From Aphanothece sp. CMT-3BRIN-NPC111 (GTDB lineage: Bacteria; Cyanobacteriota; Cyanobacteriia; Cyanobacteriales; JAHHGU01), in assembly GCA_019359765.1 (NCBI GenBank), contig JAHHGU010000018.1, positions 27,568 through 91,567 on the forward strand: a stretch of 64,000 bases of DNA. The letters run 5' to 3'. This document shows positions 1 to 10,016 of this stretch, piece after piece (the first letter of the stretch is position 1; every line of letters begins with the position of its first letter). Below the pieces are notes generated by a model. It did not search any database. It saw only the letters and a program-made list of their open reading frames with translations, and was not told the DNA's origin. The translations under genes were made by a program, and so were the position numbers.

Positions 1-402
1 GATATCTATCACCATCACCGACATTAAACGCCGTATGTGCAAAATTGATGTCATCGACTCTTGGTCAATGTCATCTGAGGCGTCAGTGTTGTTCATAGCG
101 GATGGGCAGTGGAACTCTAGCTCGCTCTGACCCAAAGTGATGCGATCGCCATTACTTATAGTCACAGGAAAACTAACCCGACGCCCATTGACGAAGGAGC
201 CATTGCGACTCCCTAAGTCGATCAGGTAAAAATCGCCAGTTTCGGTACACTGCAACATGGCGTGGTTCCGAGACATCCACCGATCCGGCAGCACAAAATT
301 GTTGTCATCACTGCGACCAAACGTCCAGCATTTACTACCCGCCAAGGGCAAATAGCGATTACCAGATTCAGTCTGAAGCAGCAAATGAGGAGTGAGTCGC
401 AT
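1..402 (-). CDS. FHA domain-adenylate/guanylate cyclase (N-terminal part, cut by window edge)
   Basis: The first 134 residues are visible; the gene continues beyond base 1. Residues ~25-100 form an FHA phosphothreonine-binding domain: FGRSDDNNF, then SRNH, then DLGSRNGSFVNGRRV, the canonical phosphopeptide-contacting loops. The last visible residues (RRLMSVMVIDI) look like the start of a class III nucleotide cyclase domain, where the Asp of the first strand binds metal. FHA-cyclase fusions are known in cyanobacteria. Inference: a signalling cyclase making cAMP or cGMP under phosphoprotein control. The ATG at 402 puts the FHA core at the usual distance from the N-terminus. FHA is certain; the cyclase assignment rests on about eleven residues. 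Confidence 0.8.
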   Translation of the reverse strand, partial: MRLTPHLLLQTESGNRYLPLAGSKCWTFGRSDDNNFVLPDRWMSRNHAMLQCTETGDFYLIDLGSRNGSFVNGRRVSFPVTISNGDRITLGQSELEFHCPSAMNNTDASDDIDQESMTSILHIRRLMSVMVIDI

Positions 403-568
403 GCGTCACCATGGGCTATAGAAGCGACGAGGAGTCGTTCAAAATAGTTAAATTTTAGATGACATCCGGAGCCTTAAGGATAATTCCGGAACTGCACTCA
501 CTTATAATTTCCGGATTAAATACGGAAAATTCAAAGCGCAAAAGAAAAAATTTTTACTTTGTACGCCT

Positions 569-1378
569 TTAGGCCATAGATGCCACCAGCCAAAACAAGC
601 TGTCTACCAAAATTGTACTCAATACCGCTCCCCCAAATGCCCACCAGTGAAGCTGTTTTTTTCCTAGAGACCAAAGGCCAACACCCAGCAGAATGCTGAC
701 TAGAACCACCGCCCATCCTGTTCCCCACCCTGTTCGCACTTGCGCGATCGCATTTTGTAAAATCGGTGTTGCCAGCGCTGGTTCAACTTGCATTAGCTGA
801 CGCCAGTAAGGAATTAGGCCAGTTAAATAGAAATATACATCCGTGACTGCTGTGCCAAACAGGGAACCGAGATAAAACAGGTTACCAACTTGCCCCCTCA
901 GAAGTAAAAAGTCAAAAGTAGAAAGGCTAAAGAAAGAATTCTGAGTTTCTACTGTTGCCTGTTGCCTGTTGCCTTTTAGGAGAAACCACAGAGCAAACGG
1001 CAGACCAATTGCCTCCACTGGTAAGTGAACCAATGGTTCCCAGCGCAGCCAGCCCCAATAAATTGACCCAGCCAGCCAACTCCAGCTAAATCCTAGCAGC
1101 AGGTCGCCCCACAACTGCGTAGCAGGACGCTTTAGCAGCAGCCTACCCAGCCAGAACCAAACCGCTGTCATAGCTAAACTCAGCAGGGGTAGCTGCCGCA
1201 CCAGTGGTGCCTGCAAAAACACGGGCACGGAAACTAAAAAAGACGCCGCTGCGAAAACCCACCAGGCTTGGCTGAGGCCAATTCTCCACCCTGAACGGGT
1301 GAGAAAATTTTTATCTGACTGGGCTGGGTAGCCAGAGACGGTAGAAGATGTTGATTCAGGCCAGGTATCGTTAAACAA
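569..1378 (-). CDS. DUF3120 family integral membrane protein
   Basis: A 269-residue hydrophobic protein with about seven predicted membrane segments, matching the cyanobacterial DUF3120 family, whose function is unknown. Conserved-looking stretches include the Trp-rich FSWSWLAGSIYWGWLRWEP and the C-terminal DSLFWLVASMA. A polar stretch between two membrane regions (about residues 135-160, bases 901-978) is encoded by repeat-like DNA, including three tandem GGCAACA heptamers, and looks like an in-frame insertion. It is monocistronic between the cyclase gene and uppP. Confidence 0.85.
   Translation of the reverse strand: MFNDTWPESTSSTVSGYPAQSDKNFLTRSGWRIGLSQAWWVFAAASFLVSVPVFLQAPLVRQLPLLSLAMTAVWFWLGRLLLKRPATQLWGDLLLGFSWSWLAGSIYWGWLRWEPLVHLPVEAIGLPFALWFLLKGNRQQATVETQNSFFSLSTFDFLLLRGQVGNLFYLGSLFGTAVTDVYFYLTGLIPYWRQLMQVEPALATPILQNAIAQVRTGWGTGWAVVLVSILLGVGLWSLGKKQLHWWAFGGAVLSTILVDSLFWLVASMA
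901..978 (-). repeat. STRR-derived segment inside the DUF3120 coding region
   Basis: On the minus strand the segment contains three tandem GGCAACA units followed by stretches resembling the ACTTTTGACTTTT spacer repeats of cyanobacterial genomes. It encodes a polar, Gln/Ser-rich stretch (NRQQATVETQNSFFSLS) between membrane helices. The reading frame is kept through it. Confidence 0.6.
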
Positions 1379-1485
1379 GATATCTTTAATTTTCTTTACT
1401 TATGTTTATCTATCTACAAGATATCACAAAATTTATCCCCCAGGGGGGGATAGTGTCGATCTTAACAGGATGCCCGGCGTCATTC

Positions 1486-1518
1486 GATTTTGGATTTTGG
1501 ATTTTGGATTTTGGATTG
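1486..1518 (+). repeat. STRR heptamer array (GATTTTG)n
   Basis: Four tandem GATTTTG heptamers plus a partial unit in the spacer between the divergent DUF3120 and uppP genes. I see no gene here; the open frame across it is a repeat translation. Confidence 0.85.
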
Positions 1519-1802
1519 TCCCCACGACACCTAAGTCGGGGGCTTGAGGCCTATGCGTGTTTTTGGTCAGCTCCTTCCACCCCGACAACGTTTTTCAGCT
1601 GAAGCAACACAAGGGGAAGAAGGATGTGAAAACGGCTGTAAAGGTGGCCGGATGAGAGCGTTAGTGGTTAGTAGCTAGTAGGAATTTATACTAACCACTA
1701 ACTATGAAAGTGTGACGGCTAAGGGGGTATTTTTCTGGAATTAGCCAATATTTCTTGTCGGAAGGTCTATTATGCTTTTTGAATTGATGAATCGGGGACG
1801 CT

Positions 1803-2795
1803 ATGGCTTTATCAAAACGTCAATTGTTCGCGCTCTTGGGTGCTGGTGTAGCCAGCGCTCTGCTTACCTCTGTTGGCGCACACGCCGATACTAGCCAACA
1901 GGCGATAACTTCGTTAAGCGTGGCTAACGCGTCTGCTGGTGAGGCGACAGCGGCTCAGATAAATGTCTTTCAGGCAGTGGTTCTCGGTATAGTGCAGGGG
2001 TTGACAGAGTTCCTGCCCATCAGCAGTACTGCTCATTTAAAAGTAGTGCCAGTAGTTCTCGGTTGGGGCGATCCTGGTGTCGCTTTTACGGCTGTGATTC
2101 AGCTAGGTAGCATTGCCGCCGTGCTGTGGTACTTCTGGGGCGACTTGACTAAAGTTACAACTGGCGCAATCAGAGCGATCGCCCGCTCAGATTACGAGTC
2201 CAGCGACTTCCGCATCGCGCTGGGAATTGGTTTAGGAACCATACCCATCATCTTCTTTGGACTTCTGCTCAAGAAGTTGATTCCCGATTATGACAACTCA
2301 CCGCTGCGGAGTTTGGCGGCGATCGCCTGTGCCTCAATTTTCATGTCCCTGTTACTAGGAATAGCAGAGCGACTGAGCAAGCGAAAACGTGACTTTGACG
2401 GTCTGGGTGTCCAAGATGGAATCTGGATGGGTTTAGCTCAGGCAATGGCTTTAATTCCTGGGGTTTCTCGTTCTGGTTCCACCCTAACCGCTGGGCTATT
2501 TATGGGTTTAGAACGGGCAGCAGCTGCACGCTTTTCATTTTTATTAGGTATCCCAGCGATTACCTTGGCTGGGTTGGTGGAGCTAAAGGATGTATTTAAG
2601 GAAGGGTTAGGTAGTGCCGGACTTGTACCCTTGGTAGTCGGCGTCATCTCAGCAGCAGTTTTCTCTTATCTGGCGATCGCTTGGCTGTTGCGCTACCTAC
2701 AAACCCAGAGTACATGGGTGTTTATCTGGTATCGGTTAGTATTTGGGCTATCAATTCTAGGTGCGATCGCAACTGGATTGTTGAAAAATAGCTGA
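1803..2795 (+). CDS. uppP: Undecaprenyl-diphosphatase UppP (BacA family)
   Basis: Integral membrane phosphatase that converts undecaprenyl diphosphate to the monophosphate, recycling the lipid carrier of peptidoglycan and other envelope glycans; the family also gives bacitracin tolerance. Both signature motifs are present: EFLPISSTAHL (about residues 68-78) and PGVSRSGST (about 218-226), with eight or so hydrophobic helices. At 330 residues it is longer than the ~270 of E. coli because of a ~50-residue N-terminal extension that begins like a signal peptide (KRQLFALLGAGVASALLTS...AHA); such extensions occur in cyanobacterial members. A terminator follows. Confidence 0.93.
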   Translation: MALSKRQLFALLGAGVASALLTSVGAHADTSQQAITSLSVANASAGEATAAQINVFQAVVLGIVQGLTEFLPISSTAHLKVVPVVLGWGDPGVAFTAVIQLGSIAAVLWYFWGDLTKVTTGAIRAIARSDYESSDFRIALGIGLGTIPIIFFGLLLKKLIPDYDNSPLRSLAAIACASIFMSLLLGIAERLSKRKRDFDGLGVQDGIWMGLAQAMALIPGVSRSGSTLTAGLFMGLERAAAARFSFLLGIPAITLAGLVELKDVFKEGLGSAGLVPLVVGVISAAVFSYLAIAWLLRYLQTQSTWVFIWYRLVFGLSILGAIATGLLKNS

Positions 2796-2852
2796 CATCA
2801 CGCACCTGCATTCGTCCTAACCCAGGTCATTCCAGCGCAAGTTGTCAAAGGA

Positions 2853-2875
2853 CGGCACTCAATGTGTCGTTTTTT
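2853..2875 (+). terminator. Rho-independent terminator after uppP
   Basis: Stem ACGGCAC/GTGTCGT with one G-U pair and a 5-base loop, directly followed by TTTTTT. Confidence 0.7.
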
Positions 2876-3043
2876 GACTTTGGGTAAGGATAAGAAAAGT
2901 AGGTTTTATGTAGATGCACCCTTTGAACTTGATGAATCTTGAATCAGTAAAGTATGAAGTTTTTGTAATATTTGATACAAGTGGAACGGAACTGTCAACA
3001 CTTAAATAAGAGGTCAAACCTTCTTATTAAGTGGTTTCTTTAA

Positions 3044-6000
3044 ATGACGTATATAAAAAATCAATCAGATTTACAGCCAGCGATCGCTCAGGGGAACTTG
3101 CTCAACAAGATTACCAGCCGCATTTGTCAGGCTTTAGATTTACAAGAGGTTTTAGCCACGACAGCCGTGGAAATCCGCTCATTTTTAGACGTAGACCGTG
3201 TAAAAATTTATCGATTTGACCCAGATGGCAGTGGTGAGGTAGTTGCCGAGTCGATTGGGGGCGATCGCTTGCCTTCTCTTTTCGGTCTCCACTTTCCCGC
3301 CAGTGATATTCCACCCCAGGCACGGAAAATCTTTATCAAAGCTCGCCAACGAGTGATTGTAGACGTTGCCTCTCAGCGAAAAACCATCAGCCAGGGTCAA
3401 TCCCTGGAAATGAGCAACGATCATAGCGCGGAAGACATTCGTTACAGCCCCGTAGATGCCTGCCACGTTAAATATCTCACAGCTATGGGGGTGGCGGCTT
3501 CGCTGTCAGTACCAATTTTGTACCACAACAACCTGTGGGGGTTACTCGTAGTACATCATACGCAACCCAGACCCTTTCCCGAACAGGAGTTGCAAATTGT
3601 GCAGCTGCTTGTAGAACAGTTGCCGATCGCGATCGCTCAGTCCAATCTGCTGGCTCAAGCACGACAACAGGCTCAACAGGAAGCGGCAATTAGCCAAATT
3701 AACAGCCTGTTGCAAACCTCTCTGGATATAGGACAGATACGGCAAGCGGCTCTGGAACAGATTGTAACTACCCTTTCAGCGATTGGGGGCAGGCTGTACA
3801 TCAGTACCGAGTTAACAGGGCAACCTGCCTGTGTCTACACCTGGGGCGAGCAACCCACCCAAACCTCAATCGAAGAAAGTCCTGTCTGGGAAAAACTCAT
3901 GGGGTGGCAAGGAGTGCTGGCAGTTAGCCACCGTCAGCCCTCTGAGGTAATGAAAACCTGGGAAAAAGCAGAGTCATCTACTAGTCACCAAACAGCCGGT
4001 TCGCCAAACAGTCTTGCTGTTAGCCTTGCAGGCACTGCCTATGCCTACGCAGTTAATGACTTTTGCCAAGATGCCGGACTACAACCGCTCACGGCTGCCT
4101 TTGAGGCTACTCAAATTAAGTCGTTGCTGATAGTTCCCCTGCAATATCAACAGCAGTACGTGGGGTGCCTGACGCTATTCCGTCCTGAGATGGAGACGGA
4201 AACTTTGTGGGCAGGACGCCGCAACGATGATGGACGCAATCTGCGTCCGCGTGAATCTTTTGAAGCTTGGCGAGAAGTTAAAACCGGACAGGCTCAACCG
4301 TGGAACCAGAATGAAATCAAGCTAGCCCAATCCTTTGGTCTGCACTTATATATTGCCATCATGCAGCAACGTGTGGAGGATATGCTGCGGCATCACACCT
4401 CTCGCGACCTTCTCACTGGATTACCAAACCGTCTGTTGTTTGACGAGTTGCTGGCACTGGCATTGGTGAATATCCACCAACGCGGTGGTCTAGTAGCGGT
4501 GATGTTTCTTGACCTAGATCGGTTCAAAACGATTAATGACACCCTAGGTCATGCTGTGGGCGATCGCCTCTTGCAAAAAGTAACGGAACGACTGGCAGGA
4601 TTCCTGCGCCCAGGCGATACCCTTGCCCGTTGGGGAGACGATGAGTTTACCTTGCTGCTGCCTCAAATTAATTGTGCAGACGATGCTGCCCAAGTTGCTC
4701 AGACCATACTGAGTGCGTTTGCAACTCCTTTTCAGGTAGATACCCAAGAACTGCATATCACCGCCAGTATTGGTATTGCCTTAGCTCCCTACGACGGTGA
4801 AGATGCTGAAACGCTGCTTAAACATGCAGACACCACACTCAATCGTGCTAAACAACAGGGGAAAAACAATTACCTGCTATATGCCCCCACCATGAATACT
4901 ACGGCGTTTGAGCGGTTGGTGCTGGGTAATCACCTCTACAAAGCTTTAGGCAGACAAGAACTACTATTGCACTACCAGCCCCAAGTAGACATCAAGACAG
5001 GGCAAATTGTGGGCATGGAAGCATTGCTGCGCTGGCAACATCCAGAAATGGGCTTGGTTTCGCCAACTCAATTTATTCCGTTAGCAGAAGAAACCGGGCT
5101 GATCCAAGCGTTAGGTGAGTGGGTATTACGGTCTGCTTGTATGCAAAACCGAGCTTGGCAGTTAGCGGGTTTACCCAGAGTGCGAGTTGCGGTTAACCTC
5201 TCTGCCCGTCAGTTCCAGCAGCCCCACTTGGTACAAACCATTGCCCAGATTTTAAAGGAAACAAAACTGGAACCTCAGTATCTGGAATTGGAAATTACAG
5301 AAAGTCTAGTCATGCAGGATGTAGACTTTACCATTTCCGTTTTGCGGGAACTCCAGGCATTAGGAATCTGCATTTCGATGGATGACTTTGGCACAGGTTA
5401 TTCTTCCCTGAGTTCGCTGATGTACTTCCCGCTCAACACGCTGAAAATTGATCGCTCCTTTGTTAGTAATATCAATAAGAATTCGTGTAATGCAGCGATC
5501 ATTAACTCTGTGATCTCCTTGGGACACGGACTGAATTTGCAGTTAATAGCTGAAGGCGTAGAAACTTTAGAACAATTGGAATTTCTACGTATGGCTAACT
5601 GCGATATCATCCAGGGCTACCTCTTGAGCAAACCCCTTACCTGGGAAGCTGCCACTCAATTTTTGCAAGGAAAAGCACTCCAGCCAGCCTCAAAGCCGAT
5701 CTCTCAACCTCCACACACCTTCCCCTTACCCCCAAATGAACCGCAGCGATTAGCGGCGCTATATCAATATCAAATCCTGGATACCCCACAGGAAAACGCC
5801 TTCGATGAGTTAAATAGTCTGACTGCCCAGATTTGTCAAACCCCGATTGCCCTAATCTCTCTCATTGATGAAAAGCGGCAATGGTTTAAGTCAAAGCAGG
5901 GCTTAACCCTCGCAGAAACTCCCCGCGATATAGCTTTCTGTGCCCATGCGATTCTGCAAGATGAGCTATTAGTTGTCCAGGATACGTTGAAGGATGAACG

Positions 6001-7840
6001 GTTTGCGACCAACCCCCTAGTCGCCTCAGACCCGAAAATTCGCTTTTATACAGGTTTCCCAATCGTCGATCCAGATGGCTTTGCTCTAGGCACCCTGTGT
6101 GTAATGGACTATGTGCCGCGAAAGTTAAATGCCCAGCAGCAAGAAACACTCAAAATCCTTGCTAGTCAGGTTATGACTCAACTACAGTTGCGCCGTAACC
6201 TGTTGCAACAGCGGCAGTTAGAAGAGCGACTCAACCGTGCCCAAGTTGCTGAAGTGGCGCAACAAGAACTGCAAAAAACGATCGCCGTATGCAAGCATAC
6301 AGAAGAAGATCTGGTTGAGCAAGTCTACCTAGCTAAATTAGGGTCCAGTATTGGATCTATCCTTGGTAAAGCGGAAAAACTGCCCGTACTGCTGCAAGAA
6401 TGTGTGGCAACTCTAGCTCAATATCCAGATGTGGCATTCGCTGGTATCTGGATGCAAGAGCGAACGACCGATGTTCTAGAGTTACAAGCCAGCGCGGGAG
6501 TGTCTACCCATCTGGAGAATGTCTATCGTCGCGTCCCTATTAGCGAGTTAAAGTTGGGGGCGATCGCTCAAAATTGTCAGCCTTTCCAAACCAATGCAGT
6601 AGTAGATGAACCGGATGTCATTGACAAAAGATGGGTCAAGCAAGAAAAGTTAGTGGCATTCGCTGGCTACCCGCTTGTTGTTGAGCATTCAGCCGTTGGA
6701 GTGATGGCATTGTTTGCCCGCAAACCTTTGACAGAGGCAGCGCTAGCTCAGTTAGCTGCTATTGCTAAGGGCATCGCCCGCTGTATTGAACATAAACAGA
6801 CAGAGGAGTTACTGCGTCAGCAAACTCAGCGGGAACGATTGGTGGCAGCGATCGCCCAACGAATTCGCCAGTCGCTAGATCTTGATGAAATCCTAAATAC
6901 TACAGTGAGGGAAGTACGCCAGTTTCTGCAAACTGACCGGGTACTTATTTACCGCTTCAAGCCGGATTGGAGTGGTGTGGTAACGGTGGAATCAGTCGGC
7001 AATGGCTTCTCACCAATCCTGAGAACAGTTATTGATGAACCGTGTTTTAGGAATGGTTATGTGCCTCAGTATCGTCAGGGACGTGTGCGAGCGATTGAGG
7101 ATATTTACACGGCTGGGTTGAAACAGTGCCACATTGATTTACTAGCCGAGTTCCAGGTACGGGCAAATTTAGTGGTTCCGATTCTGCAAGGAGAGCAGTT
7201 GTGGGGGTTGCTAATTGCCCATCACTGCACTAGTCCGCGTCATTGGCGGCAACTTGAGATTAGCCTGCTGAGCCAACTGGCAACTCAAGCGGCGATCGCC
7301 ATTCAGCAATCTGAGCTTTACCAGCAGGTGCAGCGGCAGGCTTCAGTTGATGGTCTTACCCTGGTAGCCAACCGACGGCGGTTTGATGAATATTTACATC
7401 AAAAATGGCAACAGATGACCCTGGTAGAGGCTCCTTTGTCCTTAATTTTGTGCGATATCGACTTTTTTAAGCTCTACAACGATACTTATGGGCATCCCGC
7501 AGGAGATGATTGTTTACGGCAAGTTGCCAAAGCCATCAATACAGCGGTGAATCGTTCTGATGATTTAGCTGCCCGCTATGGAGGCGAAGAATTTGCCATT
7601 ATTCTGCCAAATACATCAATGGAGGGGGCTGTGCGTGTGGCAGAACGAATCCGCGCTCAAGTGAAAGCCTTGCAGCTAGACCACATCAAGTCACCTCTGG
7701 GTAAGTGTGTCACCCTAAGTATGGGGGTAGTAAGTATGAATTGGTCACCTGAAGCAACTCCACCGGCATTAATTGCAGCTGCCGATCGGGCACTCTATGA
7801 AGCTAAAGCACAGGGGCGCGATCGCATTGTGACTGCTTGA
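3044..7840 (+). CDS. Cph2-type phytochrome-like photoreceptor, GAF-GAF-GGDEF-EAL-GAF-GAF-GAF-GGDEF
   Basis: A 1598-residue cytoplasmic sensor with c-di-GMP synthase and phosphodiesterase domains. GAF1 (~20-185) is a PAS-less phytochrome [14 protein letters not shown] near residue 85 and the bilin-binding Cys140 in [15 protein letters not shown]2 is ~205-440. The first GGDEF (~455-620) reads GDDEF (531-535), a Gly-to-Asp change that may impair it, with an I-site RPGD at 522-525. The EAL domain (~630-890) keeps E659-[11 protein letters not shown] and IAEGVET and should be active. Two further GAFs (~903-1040, ~1100-1245) precede a cyanobacteriochrome-like GAF (~1265-1425) with Cys1362 in QCHIDL and Cys1334 in DEPCF, close to the DXCF two-cysteine type. 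The final GGEEF (1513-1517) has an I-site RSDD. The layout matches Synechocystis Cph2 (Sll0821) plus two extra GAFs. Confidence 0.9.
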   Translation: MTYIKNQSDLQPAIAQGNLLNKITSRICQALDLQEVLATTAVEIRSFLDVDRVKIYRFDPDGSGEVVAESIGGDRLPSLFGLHFPASDIPPQARKIFIKARQRVIVDVASQRKTISQGQSLEMSNDHSAEDIRYSPVDACHVKYLTAMGVAASLSVPILYHNNLWGLLVVHHTQPRPFPEQELQIVQLLVEQLPIAIAQSNLLAQARQQAQQEAAISQINSLLQTSLDIGQIRQAALEQIVTTLSAIGGRLYISTELTGQPACVYTWGEQPTQTSIEESPVWEKLMGWQGVLAVSHRQPSEVMKTWEKAESSTSHQTAGSPNSLAVSLAGTAYAYAVNDFCQDAGLQPLTAAFEATQIKSLLIVPLQYQQQYVGCLTLFRPEMETETLWAGRRNDDGRNLRPRESFEAWREVKTGQAQPWNQNEIKLAQSFGLHLYIAIMQQRVEDMLRHHTSRDLLTGLPNRLLFDELLALALVNIHQRGGLVAVMFLDLDRFKTINDTLGHAVGDRLLQKVTERLAGFLRPGDTLARWGDDEFTLLLPQINCADDAAQVAQTILSAFATPFQVDTQELHITASIGIALAPYDGEDAETLLKHADTTLNRAKQQGKNNYLLYAPTMNTTAFERLVLGNHLYKALGRQELLLHYQPQVDIKTGQIVGMEALLRWQHPEMGLVSPTQFIPLAEETGLIQALGEWVLRSACMQNRAWQLAGLPRVRVAVNLSARQFQQPHLVQTIAQILKETKLEPQYLELEITESLVMQDVDFTISVLRELQALGICISMDDFGTGYSSLSSLMYFPLNTLKIDRSFVSNINKNSCNAAIINSVISLGHGLNLQLIAEGVETLEQLEFLRMANCDIIQGYLLSKPLTWEAATQFLQGKALQPASKPISQPPHTFPLPPNEPQRLAALYQYQILDTPQENAFDELNSLTAQICQTPIALISLIDEKRQWFKSKQGLTLAETPRDIAFCAHAILQDELLVVQDTLKDERFATNPLVASDPKIRFYTGFPIVDPDGFALGTLCVMDYVPRKLNAQQQETLKILASQVMTQLQLRRNLLQQRQLEERLNRAQVAEVAQQELQKTIAVCKHTEEDLVEQVYLAKLGSSIGSILGKAEKLPVLLQECVATLAQYPDVAFAGIWMQERTTDVLELQASAGVSTHLENVYRRVPISELKLGAIAQNCQPFQTNAVVDEPDVIDKRWVKQEKLVAFAGYPLVVEHSAVGVMALFARKPLTEAALAQLAAIAKGIARCIEHKQTEELLRQQTQRERLVAAIAQRIRQSLDLDEILNTTVREVRQFLQTDRVLIYRFKPDWSGVVTVESVGNGFSPILRTVIDEPCFRNGYVPQYRQGRVRAIEDIYTAGLKQCHIDLLAEFQVRANLVVPILQGEQLWGLLIAHHCTSPRHWRQLEISLLSQLATQAAIAIQQSELYQQVQRQASVDGLTLVANRRRFDEYLHQKWQQMTLVEAPLSLILCDIDFFKLYNDTYGHPAGDDCLRQVAKAINTAVNRSDDLAARYGGEEFAIILPNTSMEGAVRVAERIRAQVKALQLDHIKSPLGKCVTLSMGVVSMNWSPEATPPALIAAADRALYEAKAQGRDRIVTA

Positions 7841-7841
7841 C

Positions 7842-7871
7842 CACTCTTGACGCCCAAAGCGAAGAGTGTTT
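7842..7871 (+). terminator. Rho-independent terminator after the photoreceptor gene
   Basis: Perfect 7-bp stem CACTCTT/AAGAGTG, 13-base loop, then a short T-rich tail (TTTC). A second palindrome follows at about 7896-7921 (TTAATTAAG/CTTAATTAA) without a T-run. Confidence 0.6.
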
Positions 7872-8094
7872 CAAAACGTATAAAACCAAATCCGGTTAAT
7901 TAAGGCTACTTACTTAATTAACCAAATCCTCTTGGTGATAACCTTCTGCTCCTCAAGAATAAGGGTGCTACAAAAGGGGATTGGGTATTAGCCATGAGCT
8001 ACTCTTCTGATGGGTAGATTAATTTTTGCTCTGCTTCTGAGTGTTTGTCGTTTAAGATCAATTCATATTTAATTACTGCGTATTAAAAACCCAT

Positions 8095-9345
8095 ATGTTT
8101 GCCAGAACACGCCGGATTTTGGGTCAATTTTTTAGTAAGTCTAGGAAAATCAACAACGAACCACTTAATAAAGTGAGTTTGATTGTCATTATTTTGATTG
8201 ATATTTTTATTTTGCTTAATGTTTTTACGGGTCTTGATGATATTAGCAGATGGCATATCGACCCTTCGCAGGCTTATCCATGTTATTCCGAGTGGCAAAA
8301 TTATCGAACACAAACCAATAAAGATACTATAGATAAAAAGTATGAATTTTTAAGGCTTTCCTTGTCCTATGACACTAACACTCAATCTAATTTCCAGCAG
8401 ACCTATCAACAAGCCGAAGAAGGACATTTAGGAAACGTTTCAGAAATCTGCTTAACATATGCAAATTACAAAGATCAGATTAATAATTCCGCAAATCAGC
8501 AAGCTCTAAAAGCCATAGATCAGAAACAAGCAAAAATTAGTAGTCTTGAACAATCAAACCGCACTATTCGTAGCCAATATGACTCAACACTCTTAGAAAA
8601 GATTGCAGGTCAGTCTCGCAATCAATCCATTAATTCAGTTGGGGCTGAAAGAGCAAAACAGGCTTTAGATCAAAACACTAGCACAATTTCTACACTTAGG
8701 AAAGAAATTTCTAATCTTAAAAACGAATTGATTGCCAAGCCGGAAAGCCTTAGCTTCATAGCCTTTCTTAATGATGACGAAAAATTTAATGAAGTTGAAA
8801 AAGGCTATCAACAGGCATCCTTTTGGTATCCTAGTATCCAATTTGGGTTTCAATCTCTCTTTCTGCTGCCGCTTATTTTCGTTGCTTTATTAGTTCACAA
8901 CTTTGCTCAAAGAAAAAGATACGGACTTATCTCGCTGATTAGCTGGCATTTGCTGGTTATATTTTTTATACCGCTAATCCTTAAAATCTTTGAGTTTCTG
9001 CAAGTCGGGGTAATATTTCAATTTCTCTTTGATATCATTAGTGCCCTATTTGGCGGGTTGCTTTTCCTAATCAGCTATGTGTATATCTTGATAATTCCGC
9101 TAATTGGGTTTGGAATTATCAAGTTCTTTCAAAAAGTTGTCTTTAATACTAAAGCTCAGGTAGCTAGAAGAATTCAACAATCCTGCTGTATAAAGTGTGC
9201 AAAAAAAATCAGACACCACGATAGCTACTGTCCGCACTGTGGTTATTATCAATACGTTGAATGCCAAAACTGTCACAATCTTACTTACGAACATATGCCA
9301 TACTGTAAACAGTGCGGACATTCTCAAGAACAGAGCCACTTGTAA
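8095..9345 (+). CDS. Membrane protein with coiled coil and C-terminal zinc ribbons, function unknown
   Basis: 416 residues, family not recognised. In order: a basic N-terminus, one membrane helix (~27-46), a long polar domain rich in Gln/Asn/Ser with heptad-like coiled-coil character (~120-215), three hydrophobic segments (~240-350), then two zinc-ribbon modules: CIKCAKKIRHHDSYCPHCGY and CQNCHNLTYEHMPYCKQCG, each with paired CxxC knuckles. The second ribbon looks like the double-zinc-ribbon tails seen on many bacterial membrane proteins. The gene is AT-richer than its neighbours. Topology suggests the ribbons are cytoplasmic. No operon partner is seen. Confidence 0.75.
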   Translation: MFARTRRILGQFFSKSRKINNEPLNKVSLIVIILIDIFILLNVFTGLDDISRWHIDPSQAYPCYSEWQNYRTQTNKDTIDKKYEFLRLSLSYDTNTQSNFQQTYQQAEEGHLGNVSEICLTYANYKDQINNSANQQALKAIDQKQAKISSLEQSNRTIRSQYDSTLLEKIAGQSRNQSINSVGAERAKQALDQNTSTISTLRKEISNLKNELIAKPESLSFIAFLNDDEKFNEVEKGYQQASFWYPSIQFGFQSLFLLPLIFVALLVHNFAQRKRYGLISLISWHLLVIFFIPLILKIFEFLQVGVIFQFLFDIISALFGGLLFLISYVYILIIPLIGFGIIKFFQKVVFNTKAQVARRIQQSCCIKCAKKIRHHDSYCPHCGYYQYVECQNCHNLTYEHMPYCKQCGHSQEQSHL

Positions 9346-9540
9346 TCGGTGAGGTCGTAAAAGTTCATCATTCTTGATGCAATCTGGATTCATGGTAGCC
9401 TCAAATCCTATTGCACATCTTTTTAAGGCACTGGCATATTCCTGGTCTTTATTTAAGCTAAAAGCCTGATTATAATGCTGATCAGCTACCAACGGCTTTT
9501 GACCATACCCGAAAGGTACCGAAGCGTTGAAAGATTATCT
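9346..9540 (-). pseudogene. Possible decayed gene fragment (TPR-like)
   Basis: On the minus strand an open stretch reads VADQHYNQAFSLNKDQEYA and on, with the spacing of a tetratricopeptide helix pair. It has no ATG, no ribosome-binding site, and runs into the 3' end of the zinc-ribbon gene in antisense. It could be a remnant or chance; I lean weakly to remnant. Confidence 0.2.
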
Positions 9541-9600
9541 ATTTGGCGTTCGAGGTTACTGGCGGCGGGTGATGGAATTTTGACAACTCCCCATAGCTAA

Positions 9601-9876
9601 AGTTCTTGTCATTACCCACATTTACTTCCTTTAAAACCCAGATTTGGGGGGTCTGCCCCCCAAACCCCCCATTGGGGGACGGTCGCGTCCCCCAAGCAGA
9701 GTGCGAAAGGTTTGATTATTGATGCTGATTTTCCTTTGTAGACAATGAAGTAGTCCTACCCCATTGGAACCCTCCGACGCCCCAAGCCCCTCGGACAAGA
9801 GTCATGCTTATTGATCGCCTAGATCTGCTGCTACACAGTGTATGGGTTTCAAGAGATATGGGTAATGACAAGAGCT
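9601..9876. mobile_element. MITE-like element with 21-bp imperfect terminal inverted repeats
   Basis: The left arm at 9601-9621 (AGTTCTTGTCATTACCCACA) is matched in inverted orientation at 9856-9876, 19 of 21 positions identical. The interior holds copy 1 of a dispersed hairpin repeat (9631-9760) and no coding region. No target duplication is clear. Confidence 0.5.
9631..9760 (+). repeat. Dispersed hairpin repeat, copy 1
   Basis: Shares ~120 bp with 28551-28680. The core hairpin has the stem TTGGGGGAC/GTCCCCCAA with loop GGTCGC, followed by a conserved tail beginning CAGAGTGCGAAAGGTTTG and GCTGATTTTCCTTTGTAGAC. In the other copy the loop is the exact reverse complement. Confidence 0.8.
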
Positions 9877-10016
9877 AAAGTTAGGGGATTATTCTTACTT
9901 TATGCTGAACGCAGAAAGTGTGTAGTCGGGAGCTTAATCACTTATGTCTCCCCTCCTCTGTTCCAAATCAAACAAAGCCAACTGTACAGGGTTTTCCGGC
10001 TCATCCGGCAACCCCA

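Noticed and set aside
1402..1602. Plus-strand open frame of 66 codons
   Set aside because: Its centre is a translation of GATTTTG heptamers; no RBS and no homology.
7575..7595. Possible inactive second GGDEF in the photoreceptor
   Set aside because: The motif reads GGEEF and the I-site RxxD is present, so it should be active.
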